NCBI RefSeq assembly: GCF_001638985.1
Contig: NW_017265160.1
Span: 235,378 to 299,377 of the forward strand
Length of the DNA stretch: 64,000 bases
Source: Phycomyces blakesleeanus NRRL 1555(-)
Taxonomy: Eukaryota > Mucoromycota > Mucoromycetes > Mucorales > Phycomycetaceae
Reading direction: 5' to 3'
The notes under the pieces were generated by a model. It was given only the letters and a program-made list of their open reading frames with translations, was not told the origin of the DNA and searched no databases. Each line of letters starts with the position of its first letter. The first letter of the stretch is position 1. A program made the translations under genes and the position numbers. Of this stretch, positions 36,286-48,846 are shown one piece after another.

Positions 36286-38209
36286 ATGCATTCAAATTCT
36301 AGCATAGTTATCAGCAAACAAATATTAGCAGATACAGTTTTTAGTGAAAGATTAGAGAAACACAAATCTACCATGGAAAAACAAGCTTATATAACAGGAA
36401 TATGTATCGGAAGATCTCTTAAACCAGGTTGCTATTTGGTCAGCTTTGATGCATGTCCTGAAGAGCGTTTCATTATCCAACATAAATATGTATCTGAAAA
36501 AGGTGAGAGATATATAAAAGTAGTTCTTTAAAAAAGCAAGAAAATCTAATTTTTGTTTGCTGTATGTATTTGAAACAAAAAAGAATACACATTAGACAAA
36601 GAGAAAACCATACCAGCCGACAAATTGTTTTGGAAAAGTATTCAGTATCCTCAAAATTATATGACTTGGGCAAACACAAAACCAGGTCGAGTCTGCATAT
36701 ACAACTACCCTGATACTCCTCGTCAAGTATTTACTCAAAATACACTTGTTATATCAGAAAAAGACAGAAAACCTTTATCTTTTCAATTTTTAAACCTGCT
36801 TCCAGGAGACTACATCCGCAATACTATAATACCTACTACTAATATGCGCCTAAAAAAGCTCAATGAATTTCTGCCGTTGCTTGATTACGGGGAATTTCTT
36901 ATATGGATATCAGTACTTATGATAAGAATGGACCATATGTACGAGGAAATCGAAGACTTTTGGCATTATCTGAGCAAAGCTATGCGTCCTAGAGATATAA
37001 ATATGTACATGACACTAGACAGATTCTTTACCTTAACATCAGAAATAGCTTTAGCAGACATATCAATTTGCTCGTAAGTATTGAATCGTATTTAAGCTCA
37101 AGTACATAAAACTAACACTTTATTTTTTTCGAAAAAAAAGTGTTGAGGCTAGTGTTGAAAAATTTGAAAAGGCTTTTAATGAAAAACTTGCCACAAAGAT
37201 TATTCCTGAGAAGTACTTGGTTTTATACAGTAGAAAATTATCAATCAGCAAGCATAACAATGAGGTGACGACATTAATCGACGAAGCCACCTCAAGTATA
37301 ATTCAGGTTAATATTAAGACACGCAAGAAGGTCCAATATTATACAAAGGCATTTATCAAAAGAAAAATCAACGATTTTAAAGAGATAACCAAGCCGTGGC
37401 ATCATACAAAAAGAACAATCGTTTCAAATTGTTTTCATGGGACACCGCATATCCCGGTTTCTTTGGAAAAGTGTGGTCTATTCACTATTTTACAAATATA
37501 TCAGCCTGGATCAGAGTACAAGAAAATGCCAGAATACAAATATATTAAGAATCTCCTCGAAAAAGACAGTGAGGATGTTGCCTTGATATCAGAAAATCCG
37601 TATTGGTATATTGCACCGCACAATGCTGCCGAAGACCAGCTTATCATATCAAACTGTGGAATAACAACAAAATACATTGCCGATAATCAGACGGGAAAGG
37701 ATTTACCTAAACAAACTAAATATCAAGACACAGTATTCCAAGAATATGACTCTATTAAAGGTACAAAAACGAAACATTTTTTTTATAACGCTGACAAAAA
37801 AATAGATATAGAGCCACGCATTAAAGAAATCACCGAAAGATTCGAAAACACAAGTTTTCTAAGCTTAAATATATTTGCAAGATATATAGCATTTTTTCTT
37901 GAAATCACATTTCACAACCTATGTTGTTTGCGAGCTGCTCAATCTAATGAACCAATATCTTTATATAAGAGCCTACGTTTGGAAATAGCAACAGCATTAC
38001 AAGACAATGTATACGACCTTAAGCAAACCCTTGCTAATGTCAGTTCTTATGATAAAGCATTTTTGGAAATATCTAATATTTTGAAAATAGATAACCTCGA
38101 TGAGGGATTTAACTACTTTAAAACAGGGTACAGACAAGAATTCATAGAGACACTTGTTGAGGTCGCCGGTATTCAACTCAAAGCACGTGAAATCGAGAAA
38201 CAAGTATAA
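36286..38209 (+). CDS. piggyBac-derived protein, intact frame, catalytic Asp residues apparently lost, 591 aa
   Basis: Three exons, 36286-36502, 36584-37073 and 37141-38209, with GT-AG introns of 81 and 67 nt. They give 1776 nt (591 aa) in frame. The piggyBac (DDE_Tnp_1_7) fold is recognisable. A YGEFLIWISVLM helix is followed by DFWHYLS and a Phe-rich TLDRFFTLTSE. Then comes FNEKLATKIIPEKYLVLYSR, where active relatives have an Asp-Glu-Ser motif; KPWHHTKRTIVSNCFHGTPH, where relatives have Asp in the DSWFGSP-type motif; and a C-terminal ARYIAFFLEITFHNLCCLRA. All three expected catalytic positions appear substituted. The intact multi-exon frame suggests either a recently inactivated lineage or a domesticated gene. 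No piggyBac terminal repeats or TTAA duplications were identified. Confidence 0.72.
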
Positions 38210-39091
38210 TCAAAGGAATATCGAGAATACTCGAACTTGAATGCATTTGTTTTTATCAACATTGTTTTTACTGCTTTTATATTTTGTAAATATATGCAAC
38301 AATACTTTTTTTACAGATGAACTCTTTCAGTAGTTTCATATTTCAGAGTTGGGGGGGGGGGGGGGGGAGGTGCTTGGGAATTGCTGTTCATGCCATATAC
38401 TTTGATATATATATATTCTTTATCAATTACTAAATAAATAAATAAATATAGTACTAGTTTATGGATTTTCAAGTAAGCTGTATAGTTTGAATGAAAAGTA
38501 CAAATCGAGGTAATGCAAAAAGAGTAAAAGGAAAGAAAAGGCAAGGAAGATAAGACTATACGGGAAGATACATTTTTTCTGGTATTATATATTAGAAGCA
38601 TATACTGCCAATATATTACGAATTTAAAACCATTATTCAATGATACCAACAATAGGAAGATGAGGTCAAAAAATATAGCATGAACTCGAGCAAAAGTTTT
38701 ACACTCTGAGACGGTCATAATATAGTATATTTGACCACTTGTCTATCAATATCTAATTGCGTCCTTTTTGAAAACACTTGGAGTAACAATGCTGTTCCCA
38801 TTAGCCCACCACGTTTATATTTTGAGGAGTAATTTTTTTCAAACCACATTGACAATCAAAATGATTTTCTTCTTCTTCTTTATTTTTATAGTATCCCTCT
38901 TTCTGTTATTTTTTTTTCATTTTTATAAACAATGCATCCTTCACAGTTTAAGCACAAATATAAACTGATAACTATTGATTATTGATTATGTTTTCCAAAA
39001 AAAACAAGCAATTTGCAATTACTAAAATTGGGTTTTTACCAATTTTCTATTTTAGAATATATATATATATATTTATAGCCCTGAACCTTGT
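38210..39091. other. Intergenic DNA with a G17 homopolymer
   Basis: Between the piggyBac-derived gene (plus) and the acetyl-CoA transporter (minus), which converge here. A 17-G run at 38351-38367 is striking in AT-rich DNA. On the minus strand it is a C-run that gives a proline stretch in an otherwise meaningless frame. No gene is seen. Confidence 0.5.
38351..38367. repeat. Poly-G tract (17 G)
   Basis: An uninterrupted run of 17 guanines, followed by A and two more G, about 140 bp after the piggyBac-derived stop codon. Its exact length may be unreliable in sequencing. Confidence 0.85.
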
Positions 39092-41054
39092 CTATTTTTC
39101 GCCAAGACGCCATTTACGCTTTGAAAGGACCTCCAATTGCTTTGTTACAGGTCTTACATAGACAATCAGCATGATTAAACCAACAATTACACACATGGTT
39201 CCAGCATAGTAGTATCCGTCCTGTGTAATCTCACAGCTACCACCCAAGTCCTTGCACTGTGCCTTTCCATCTTCTGACCCACAAGAAAATTCTAAAATAA
39301 ACAGTTTCACGATAAGCACTCCTATGTTTTACCAGAGAGAATATAAAAATTCTACCTTGATTAAGGCTATCAGGAACGCTGCAAGTAGAAACAGTGAAGT
39401 AATCAACAGCTTCAAGAACGAAGAATTTGGGCCATGTTCCGCCAAAATTACTAAATGTGTTTAGAAGCTGCATATAAAGTAAAATAAGATTAGATATTAT
39501 GAATATAATAATAATAATAATAAAATATTACTCAAAACTTACTGTCATGTATGTTCCACCAATTACAGGGTCAGCAATACTTGTCATAAAAGCCGAAATG
39601 CTGACAAATTGAACAGTCGACATAAATGAGCTAAGTACAGTAGACGACATGATGATAGCAAAGTATATAGGGCCGACTTCCTGATCTTTAGGATAACCAG
39701 CCACTACAAGCATTCCTAGAGCAGAACACACGAGTCTTCCAAAGAAGGCATAAAGCCACTATGGTCATACAGATAAGTAACACTAATATATAGTCGATAC
39801 GATTTAATCGCATATTATTGAATGGGACTCACAGGTTTTAACGGACGAGATCCATTAGACCATTTGGCGGCGTAGTAGCCAAATAATACTTGAAGAGGGA
39901 AATCCAACAAGACGGCCAGGGCAAGATCTTCCTTGGAAAATCCTTTTTCGAGCAACTTCAGAGCTGTCACTGTCTCATGACAAATAAACCCAATCTTGGA
40001 CACCAACAAAACAGCAATAAACGAGCGTACATCTGTGCCAATCAATATGTAAGTCTTTTTTTCTTTCTTGCACTCGATGTATTTTAACTTTATTAAACCT
40101 ACTGGACAGTTTGCAAATTTTGATTATTGTTTCATAGACACCGCGTACACCCATTTGGTCGTCTTCACTTGGGACATCATTCTGGATAAGAGAGAAAGTC
40201 AATATTTTGTAAAAGTTGAATGTTTTGGCAACCAATCTTACCTCTTTGGTAACAAAGGCGAGCCAGGCAGTAACGACAAAGTACATAATACCCCAGAACT
40301 TCATATAAGCTCCAAGAGGAACTAAGCCTGTATCAAGTGGCTCTGAACGCAAATATTTATTACTGAATTCGGCTGAATTGAGGGCAAGAAAGACAGTAAA
40401 AGACAAAAAATAGCCTGTGTTGAGACCAATGGTTTGGGCAGTAGATGCATACGACAAACTTTCCTTTGAGAGGAGTGTAAGAGCCCAACCATCAACAGCA
40501 ATATCTTGTGTTGCACAAAAGAAGATTGTAGTAAGGAAAAGGAAAGTGAGATAGTAGATGGGAACATGTTCAGCATTCATAATAGCATCAATGCGACTTC
40601 CCAGCCACAAGAATAGAATGCCTGTGAGAGTTTGAATAGGAATGATCCATGATTTACGTCTGCCTAACTTTGGAGTGTAAACAGCATCTACGATTGGAGA
40701 CCAGATGAGTTTTAGAGAGTATGGCCATGATGATGAGAGAGAAAAAACTGCGATTTGTGAATAAGACATGTGTGATTTGAGTAGAAAGGGAATGGATCCG
40801 AATGAAAGGCCCACAGGGATGCCCTGGAGCAAGTAAAGAATAACAAGCAGCAAGAAGTTGCCTCTGTCTTTTTCACTGAGAGCTTGATCTCCTTTGGGTT
40901 CTTCTGTTGGAGTCATTCCTTCTTCCTCTTTGTTGCGAGGTTCTTTACGGCGAGTGGTGGTGGTGGGTTGTTCCATAGCTGTAGTTGTTGCTTTTGAAAT
41001 AGCTGGTACGATAGGTTCGTCGTCCAGAGTTGAAAAGACGTAAGCAGCCGTCAT
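39092..41054 (-). CDS. Acetyl-CoA transporter, SLC33A1/AT-1 family, 539 aa
   Basis: Six exons on the minus strand: 41054-40242, 40181-40103, 40032-39833, 39758-39543, 39467-39356 and 39291-39092. They give 1620 nt (539 aa) in frame, close to the about 550 aa of animal members. The first 90 residues are a disordered Thr/Glu-rich leader, then about 12 membrane segments of the major facilitator type. Family blocks are YLLQGIPVGLSFGSIPFLL, SLKLIWSPIVDAVY, LGRRKSWIIP, ATQDIAVDGWALTLLS and DPVIGGTYMT. Near the end is a Cys-rich loop CKDLGGSCEITQDGYYYAGT. Members carry acetyl-CoA into the ER lumen for protein acetylation; that function is inferred. The start is the first ATG in frame. MUB1 lies only about 160 bp upstream on the same strand. 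Confidence 0.94.
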
Positions 41055-41215
41055 GGAAATGAGGCGTTGTCTTGAAAGGGGAGGGGAGGGCAAGTAAGTG
41101 AGAGGGGACGTGGAGGACGATAAGAGGGACGTGGGACGGAATTGACCAATCAGAGGAAGGGGGGAGAGATGATGTTTATTGATTAGGCTAAAAACTAAGA
41201 GGATATTGCGTAGAT

Positions 41216-42808
41216 CTAGTCGACATCCATAAGGTCATGTCGTGGCTGTGTTGTGTCTGGTTCCGCCTCTACTTCTGTAGACGAGCCTGAGGCAAGGCTA
41301 CGAGTAGAGCGAGAGTTTCGCCTGCGATGATGATAAAAGAGCCGTGGATCACGCCTAGGCTGATCTGGAGTATGATCCGGACTGTTCATAGAAAGAGAGG
41401 AACGATGGGTGTCTTCTTCTACAGGTTCTGTATCTACTTGAATAGTTTGATGATCGATAGTAATAGGTACTACTTCAGTCCCTGTTGTTTGATCGAGTGG
41501 AACAACCTGGTCAGTAACTGTTGGCAGCTGAGGAGCTGCCGCCACAGCTGCTGCAACTACAGCAGCTGTGGTGTTGAGGGGTGCATTGGTGGCTGGAGAA
41601 TTGGCTGATTGAGTCCTTTCAACACACCACCACCTATGCCCCTCGGCCCAAGCCTTAGACTGACAGGATTTGGAGCAATATTTTGCCTTGCGACTAAAGT
41701 ACAATTAAAACATAATTTTGGGTGGTTGGGGGAGGAGGGGAGGGGGGGATTTTTTTTGTTTTGTTTTAAAAAGGGGGAGGGGGAAGCAAGTGAATACAAT
41801 GAAGAAATATAGTATAATCTCTATAGATACAATATACACAGCATTTACGTACCACCGTCGACATTTTGCAAACTCGCGTGGATACTGCTCCCATTTACCG
41901 CACTGCATGTGGGCACATTGTCGTCGACCACCTTGTGTTTCATCTTTGCGGCAAGCATTGCGCATAATGACACCTGCCCAGTAAATGATAGAGGTCGGGT
42001 GGAAACGGTGGGTGAATTTCTCGACTACAGAAAAAACATTACGATGATGGTTGGTGTGAAGTGCCTGACGTAGCTGAGGGTATTTAGATAGATAGGCGAG
42101 AAGCTGAAGAGATAGAATAATGTCGTCTTCACGATGAATTACAGCATCGGGAGTGAGGTTGGAGAGGAGAGGAATAAAAGCACTGGTGGATGAGGGTTTT
42201 GTTTTTGGCTTTGTTTTGGGTGTGCGGATGATGAAGGTGCGGCGAGTGGGTGTAGAAAAAGGAACTATTGTGGTTGTCGTAGAGGAGAGAATAGAAGAGT
42301 CGGGAAGATTGAAAAGTCTCCGGGGGGTGATGGGTGTAGACCTAGAAGGATGCAAGGGCATAGTAGGCAAACTGAGAGCAGTGACTGTAGTGTCTGGCTT
42401 GCGTTCATCTTTTTCAAGCTTGACTTTCTCCAGTGCATCCATAAAGTTCTCTAGGATCGCCAGCACAATATGGATCGTGCCTGCATTTACCACACGGGTC
42501 CGGATCGTCTCTGTCCCACGAACACCCACATTTACCACACACTGAAACGCAAGTGACCACTTCCACAGCGACCGTCGGTCTGTGTGTTGACAAGTAGCCA
42601 GAATCTTCACCAGTCTTTCTAGTCCACCATCTGTTGCAAGGATCTCTCGTATGCGTGGTGATGTCGACGTCATGTAAGCCAGGTGAGTCAGCGAGTTTAC
42701 CAATGGAAGTGTCGCTGTGCAATCCAGTGCCCGTCGATCGTACAGTGTCGACGAGATAACGACCGCTGCCTTATGTTGTGATGGGACGCTAAAGTTGGGT
42801 TCACGCAT
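41216..42808 (-). CDS. MUB1: MUB1/SamB-type MYND zinc-finger protein, 477 aa
   Basis: Two exons on the minus strand, 42808-41853 and 41693-41216, joined inside the MYND finger; 1434 nt (477 aa). The N-terminus MREPNFSVPSQHKAAVVISS and the helical repeat region (ALDCTATLPLVNSLTHLAY, IREILATDGGLERLVKILA) match the Mub1/SamB family. Near residue 300 is RNACRKDETQGGRRQCAHMQ, then a MYND finger spanning the splice (Cys-x2-Cys pairs in AKCRRCRKAKYCSKSCQ, then GHRWWC). In yeast Mub1 partners the Ubr2 E3 ligase and Rad6 to ubiquitinate Rpn4 and so tune proteasome gene expression; Aspergillus SamB affects morphogenesis. The C-terminal 110 residues are Ala/Thr/Pro-rich and poorly conserved. A Ser/Thr/Pro insert sits inside the helical region. 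Confidence 0.92.
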
Positions 42809-44391
42809 GATCTACTGATTAAAAGATAGAAAACCGGCCTTGATTAAAAGAGATTGAGTAGATGAGATGGCACGAGCAGGTTCGCTTGTATTCGAGCGAA
42901 AAGGAAACGTAAGGGAAAAAAAAGAGGGAGAAGGGGAGGGGACTGAATTGTTATAATATGGCTGTATAAAAAGTTTGTGTCCTACCCTTATTCTGATACG
43001 GAGATGAAATTCAACTTGTCTCGATAGGTTTACCATTGTTGGAATCAACAAATCCTGTTTTTCTTTGTCTTCTTTCACAAACATCCCACATTGGACAATA
43101 CACAGAAAATAATGTATAAGATTGTTCTGATACTATGGTAAGTATCCATGGCAATTGAGAAATAAGATTTATATTCATTCATAACCATAGAAACCGAAAA
43201 AAATAGAGTTTATATTTTAATTATCATTACATTTGACTTTATTTTATTTTATTTTATTATACTATACTATACTATACTATATTTTATTATATTATATCAA
43301 TCATACTAGTATATATTTATATTTCACCTTACGCTTTATTTTGATTCTTGCTGTGCTTCATGAGCTTTTTACTATTTTATTTGTGAGGGAAAAAACAAAA
43401 GCAGGAAGGGAAAAATACTACGTTGTCAAATAGTAAGAATACTGGACTAAATGATAAGGATAGCCAATAAAGTACCTACACTTAAACTTCCGTAAATCCA
43501 CAGACATCCTTACCCAAGAATCTTAGTAATTGAGAACCGAACCAAAGACATAACACCAACCTTGCACTGTCTGTTATTCTTGATCTGGTGGTACTGTACA
43601 TCAATAGCTAGCTCAGACAAGATACATATAGCTCAGTACAATTGCAGACGGTGGGCTGATTTCGGGAGTCAGACTCAATGCTGTCTCTCTTCCGCTCTTT
43701 CTCCCTACCTCTCTCGTCTCTCGCTCTCTCCTTCTCTTAATATCTATCTTTCTCTTTGGTTCCATGTATTGGCCGATAATTTTAGTGAGAATATCATATG
43801 GTCTAATAAGCGAAACTATGATATACTTTATCTTTTCAAGAGAAAAAAAGGAAGGGCTTTTTATGCATGCAGTCCAAGACAACGCATGCTAATCAAAGGA
43901 AAAAAAAGGTGATTTGAATTACATCGTACAAGCACACTCGCACCCAAACCCACAGAATTAGTAAACAATTGCCTACCTGCCTACCTACCTATCAATGCCT
44001 TTATGATTTGCTTTTAGACTATCAATCCCAAACATTATCTTTCATATATACATCAAAGTGTTAGCTCGATCACCATATTTAGAAGTAATACAATGAATCC
44101 TGAAATTTAAAGACTCAAGGAGTAATGATCGATTCAATTTTTTCCAACTGATTATAATTGATGTCCCATACTTAGACAATACGATACTGTATATGGCATT
44201 TGATTATTAAAGTCCCGGAACTTTATCCCTGCTGTTTTTACAAAGGATTAAATATTTCTGATAGCTATATTTAGTGTTTGATTTCGATTGCTATAAGCAC
44301 CTTTGGGATCATCATTTTATCTCATAACCACACCTCTTTTTCACTCTCTTTTCTTGCTGTAAAGCCTGGTATTTTCTTTTACTCAAAATAA
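42809..44391. other. Gene-free interval between MUB1 and the nested transposons
   Basis: About 1.6 kb with no convincing gene. It includes the MUB1 promoter side, a TTTTA/CTATA pentamer repeat (about 43220-43290), and a CCTA tetramer repeat (about 43973-43992). Confidence 0.5.
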
Positions 44392-44579
44392 TATACTGAG
44401 TACCCAAGAAAAAGAGCATAATTCCTTAGATAACCAAATTCCAGGCTAATGTGTACTTTCTTGAGTCCTAAGAAAAGTGTCAAAACAAGGAGCATATATA
44501 TATAATATTACATCAATATAAAGTAAATTACGTCTATATTAAAGAATACATAGCTACATTTGTTATTTATTAATAGCTT

Positions 44580-44704
44580 GTGGGATACCATTTGTCATCA
44601 ATTACTGCCTGACACCGTCGATTCATACTTGAAATCAAACTATCAAAATATTTTTAAGGAATAAGCTTCCATTTCATTTCAAGAGCAGCACGAAGATATT
44701 TAAG
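44580..44704 (-). pseudogene. Tc1 transposase remnant, C-terminal part
   Basis: Beyond the LINE, the minus strand continues the transposase: LRAALEMKWKLIP, a stop, then LISSMNRRCQAVIDDKWYP, ending TSY and stop near 44580. This is the usual C-terminal block of Tc1-like proteins and joins the upstream piece across the LINE target duplication. Confidence 0.8.
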
Positions 44705-44831
44705 GCTACACACAATGTATTTTTTTTTGTGTAGGGAGCCGTAGGCTCTGATTTATTAGTGAGCCTCTATGCTGCAAGGAAATAGAGGAAGTCACGACTT
44801 GTTTTTGATTTTTTCTATTTTTACTATGTTT

Positions 44832-44872
44832 TTCTAATATATATATATATATATATATGTTATATATATATG
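44832..44872. repeat. TA microsatellite in the LINE 3' UTR
   Basis: An AT/TA run just downstream of the ORF2 stop of the LINE, read on the minus strand. Confidence 0.7.
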
Positions 44873-44894
44873 GAGATGATATTGAAGGAGGAAG

Positions 44895-47800
44895 CTAAAG
44901 GGAGAAATTATTGAGATCAATATCGCTCTTGAGGCGGCCAAGAAGAGAAGAATCGGTAGAAAAGGCAGCAGAGGAGACGAAAGGAACTTGATCAAATATT
45001 AACATCCAGTGATTGCGCCATATTGCTAGCATCGTGCAGCCAAAAATCGAAGAAGCGGGGAGAGCAGGATCGGCGCGAGGAGGGAAGGTGAAGGATTGGA
45101 AACAAGAAAGCAAGATGGTGGGTGTTGCGGTTTGTGCAAAGGACAATGTCCAGATCGACGAGGATACGGATCGTTTGACCGGACAATGGAAGAGAAAATG
45201 AATCTGATTGTCGAGAGGGTGAGAGCTGATGACACAGGATGGGTCTGGGAAGGCTGTGGGAAACCTAGAATTGAGGCGAGAGCGACAAGAAATTTTCTTG
45301 TGCAGGGCACGAAACCAAACATTACGGGCACCATGCGGGAGAGGAAAAGACAAAAACCGACAAAGCTGACGGGGGAGAAGTGAAGGGAGGATGGGGTGGG
45401 CGGCTTTAGAGTGAAAGTTGCAGAGAAGGCAGAAAGACTGAGTGGACAAACGATGCCAAGGAATGTCAGGAACAAGAGCCGTCAAGAAAGGACCCACTTC
45501 AACGGCTGTACCAGTAGGCGGATCAAACGATGGAAGCTGTATGGCACATATTTCAGAGGGAATTGTGGCACGGTACAGGACAGGATGCAAGACAGGAGAG
45601 CGAGTGTAGAGTCTTTCGAAGAACCGGTGGCGAACGATGGGACGGCGAAGTATGCGGTGGAGGAGGCGTTGAGCGAGCACACCGAAACTAGGGTCAACTT
45701 CATAGGCATCGGAAACCCGGAGGTCACGCCATGCAGATGGAAAGGGAAGATGGTCTAGTTGTGCGATAGTGAGAGATGAGAGAGTCAGAGAGAGACGTGT
45801 GGGAACGTTTATCACTACGTCGGAGAAGTTGTGAGGGAGAAGGTCAATAGCAGCAAGTAGGGTGGCCAAAGGAGAGTTGAAATCGAATTGATGAGAGGAT
45901 TGGAGAGATGGAAATATTAAAGGAACGAGTGGATCAACAGAGGAGGAATCGAGGCAGAGGACGTACGAGAACCAAGGTGGGACCAGACCAGAGGGGGACA
46001 GTGGAGAACAGACGAGAGGCCGGAGCCAGCGCAACTAGAGAGCAGCTTGTTGGACTTGAGGATCAAGAATACCTAGACCACCAAGTCGAATAGGCCGACA
46101 GAAAATGCTGAGGGAGATTTGAGGAAAGTAACGGTATTGTAGAAACTTACTCATGATCGAGCGAAGTCGACGCAAAAAGGAGAGAGGTACAGTGAGGGCT
46201 CGGAAGATATTCCAGAGCTTAGATAGGATCAAGGAATTGAGCATCATGTCACGGCCACAAATGGAGAGAGATCGAGAGTCATGGATATGCCAGGCAGATT
46301 AAATCTTGGAGAGAAGGTCTTTGCAGAAATAATTGCGTTAAGGTAAGGATTGAATGAGTGGAAAACCGAGATATCGTAAGGGAGTGGAGGAAGATCTGTC
46401 AGACCAAGCGGTGATATCAAAGCGTTGTAGGATGGGATGCCATTCTGGAAATGAAAGGCCGGTGGTGGTGACAGAGCAGTGCGCGGTGACAGAGAAAAAC
46501 CGGTAAAGGAAGGATCATGGATCATTCGACGAAACAAAGATTCAAGCGCAAGGTTAAAAAGCACAGGAGAAAGATGATCACCTTGTAGGAGTCCACAAGC
46601 TTGATGGAGTGCTCGGGATAGATGTCCATTGACATTGATTTGAATCTGTGTAGAAAAGAAAAGTTGAGATATGCGGGTGACGAGGGAAGGGTGAAAGTCG
46701 AAATGCTGTAGGACCTGACGAAGGTATTCAGGACGGACTCTGTCGTAGGCTTTCTCCTGATCCAGAAGAAGTCCTATACCGGAAGAACCGTCTTGTCGGG
46801 CTTGTTCCATAACTAGCTTGGTCCGCATCCCGTTTTTAGCAATGAATCATCATTGCACGAATCTGGTCTGGAAGAGCATGTCAAGCGAGGAAGCAGCAGG
46901 TACCATGCGACAGTTAATGAGGCGAGTGAACACATTTGCATCGGTATTGATGAGAGCAATCGGGCGTCAGTTTCGGAAGGAGGTGAGGTCACCTTTCTTG
47001 GGAAGAAGACAGACGCAGGTCGATTGCCAGGACGAAGGAAACACACCGAGGGCAAGCCCATCGTTATATATTCGAACAAGTAGATCGGCACACATAGAAT
47101 GATCCATTACCAGTCGCAAAATTTAGTAAGGCAAACTATCCGGCCCAGGGCTACTGGCATCAGGAGTGCGAGTGGCTCCAGCTCGGATGTCATCCAAGGT
47201 GAAGGGTTGAAGGAGTGTCAGAGAGGAAGAGGTCTGGTGGCAAATGAAGGAGGAGGTCGTCAATAGCTGTCTGAGCAGGAGGGTCGGGTGTGTAAAGCTC
47301 TTCATAAAATGCAGCAGCAGCTTCCATAAGATCATCGGGGTCAGTGCATAAGGTGCCTGGGGAGGAGTGGCGGATGCTGGCGATGGTGGTTCGAGCTTGG
47401 CGAGTAGCAACTGTGCGTTTCAAAAAACCAGCGGAAGTTTCGCCCTGTTCTCGCCAGTGTTTTCCGGCACGGAGTGCTAGTATCTCGATACGTTCCTGTT
47501 GAACTCGCTGAAGCTGAGGCTCAACGATAGGAAGCTGAAAGTCCTGAGCAGGCCGATAGCGAAATTTATGTATCAAATGGTCATGTTTACTCTGCAGTTT
47601 TACCTGCAAAGTGGCAAGGGATGGGCGGGTTGTGCGTGAATATGAAAGTGTGAAACGGGCCACTTCGACTTTGATCTGATCCCATTGTGATTGAGGGGAG
47701 ATCGAAGGCGAGAGCAGTGGTAGGAAGGAGGAAAAACAGTCGGACAGGCAGGAGCAGTAGGAGGGGTTGTGAGTCAAACGAGGGTTTGCACGCCATAAAC

Positions 47801-48542
47801 CCCGACCAATTTGAGAAAGCGCAGGAAAGCGAAGGCAGGTACGTACAAGGCAGTGATCGGTCCACAGGGGCTGAACATATGTGACGGTGGATGGTGAATG
47901 ATAAGATGCGATGTCCTTAGAGGCATATATGTAGTCGATAGTCGATGAGGAAAGTTCGCGATGAAAAATAGGCATAGGTCGAACGTCAGGCGATGTGACG
48001 CGGTCTACAGAGTGATTAGCAACAAAATGCAGTCATGGACGTGGCGCGAGACCAGCACGAGAGGCATTTGCATATGATGAATAATTAAAATATCCTAGCA
48101 TAATATATTGAGAAGGAAGGGAATGGAGAGGATGTGGGGAGGATAGAAGAGAGGTAAGAAAATCATATCGAGGACGATATGAAGCAGGGACATATAAAAC
48201 GCAAATACGAAATGGGACGAATAAATTTGAAGAGTGAACAACGGTGGCAGTAATGCAACGACCACAGAGAGAAAAAATGGGATCAGTAAAAGAAATGAGG
48301 GGAGAGATGGAAACCAAACCACAGCGAGGAGACCATAACGAGTAGGATGCTTGAGATTGAAGATGAAACGTCTGTTGAAGAGCGTCTGTGCTGGCATGAG
48401 TTTCTTGAAGGGTAAGTATGTCTAAAGAGAGTGAGCGAAGATATCTAATAAAGAGAGAGCGAGTATTTGTGTTTCCAAACTTGACAAGTCCGCGGCAGTT
48501 CATGGTAGCTATATTAATTATAAAGTTAAAATAGATCGCCAT
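44895..48542 (-). pseudogene. LINE ORF2 (endonuclease plus reverse transcriptase), decayed
   Basis: Frames 48542-48033, 47975-47190, 46828-46244 and 46034-44895 read as successive parts of one ORF2. The first is an APE-type endonuclease: MNCRGL, LQETHAS, then STIDYIYAS and TDHCLVR for the catalytic Asp-His region. The second is a linker rich in GKHWREQGE. The third is a reverse transcriptase with LLDQEKAYDRVRPEYLRQVL and GLLQGDHLSPVLFNLALESL. The last is a C-terminal part with CRSRLNSRFP and HPLDNQIHFLFHCPVKR, a putative zinc-binding end. Where the YADD motif should follow only PYDISVF is seen, so the palm is damaged. Frameshifts separate the pieces. Confidence 0.8.
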
Positions 48543-48846
48543 CTGCCATCTCGTCTTCGGTTAGTGCATGGTGAGAGTCTTGGTCGTCGTCGCTGTCAAA
48601 TGCGCTGGGGTGAAATGCTTCCTGTTCTTCAGTAGTGCCCGAAGTAAAGTTTGATGGAAGAAAGGCGTTTTGGAGCGGGTGAAAAACGGGGTCATATTGG
48701 GTGTTGTGCGTCCTAAGGAGAGGTAGAATGAAGTTGACGAGTGCGCTTGTGCTGCTGTTGTCATTCAATTCGTCAAGTGGAGCGAACCTATTAGCAGACA
48801 GACGGGAGGAGGTAGGAAGGGAAGTGATAGAAGTCTGTGGTGATGA

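Noticed and set aside
43560..43660. Sequence with AGCTCAG motifs that looked like a tRNA D-arm
   Set aside because: No acceptor stem, anticodon arm or T-arm could be paired around it.
45013..45758. Plus-strand frames opposite the LINE
   Set aside because: Antisense of LINE ORF2; charged low-information sequence without motifs.
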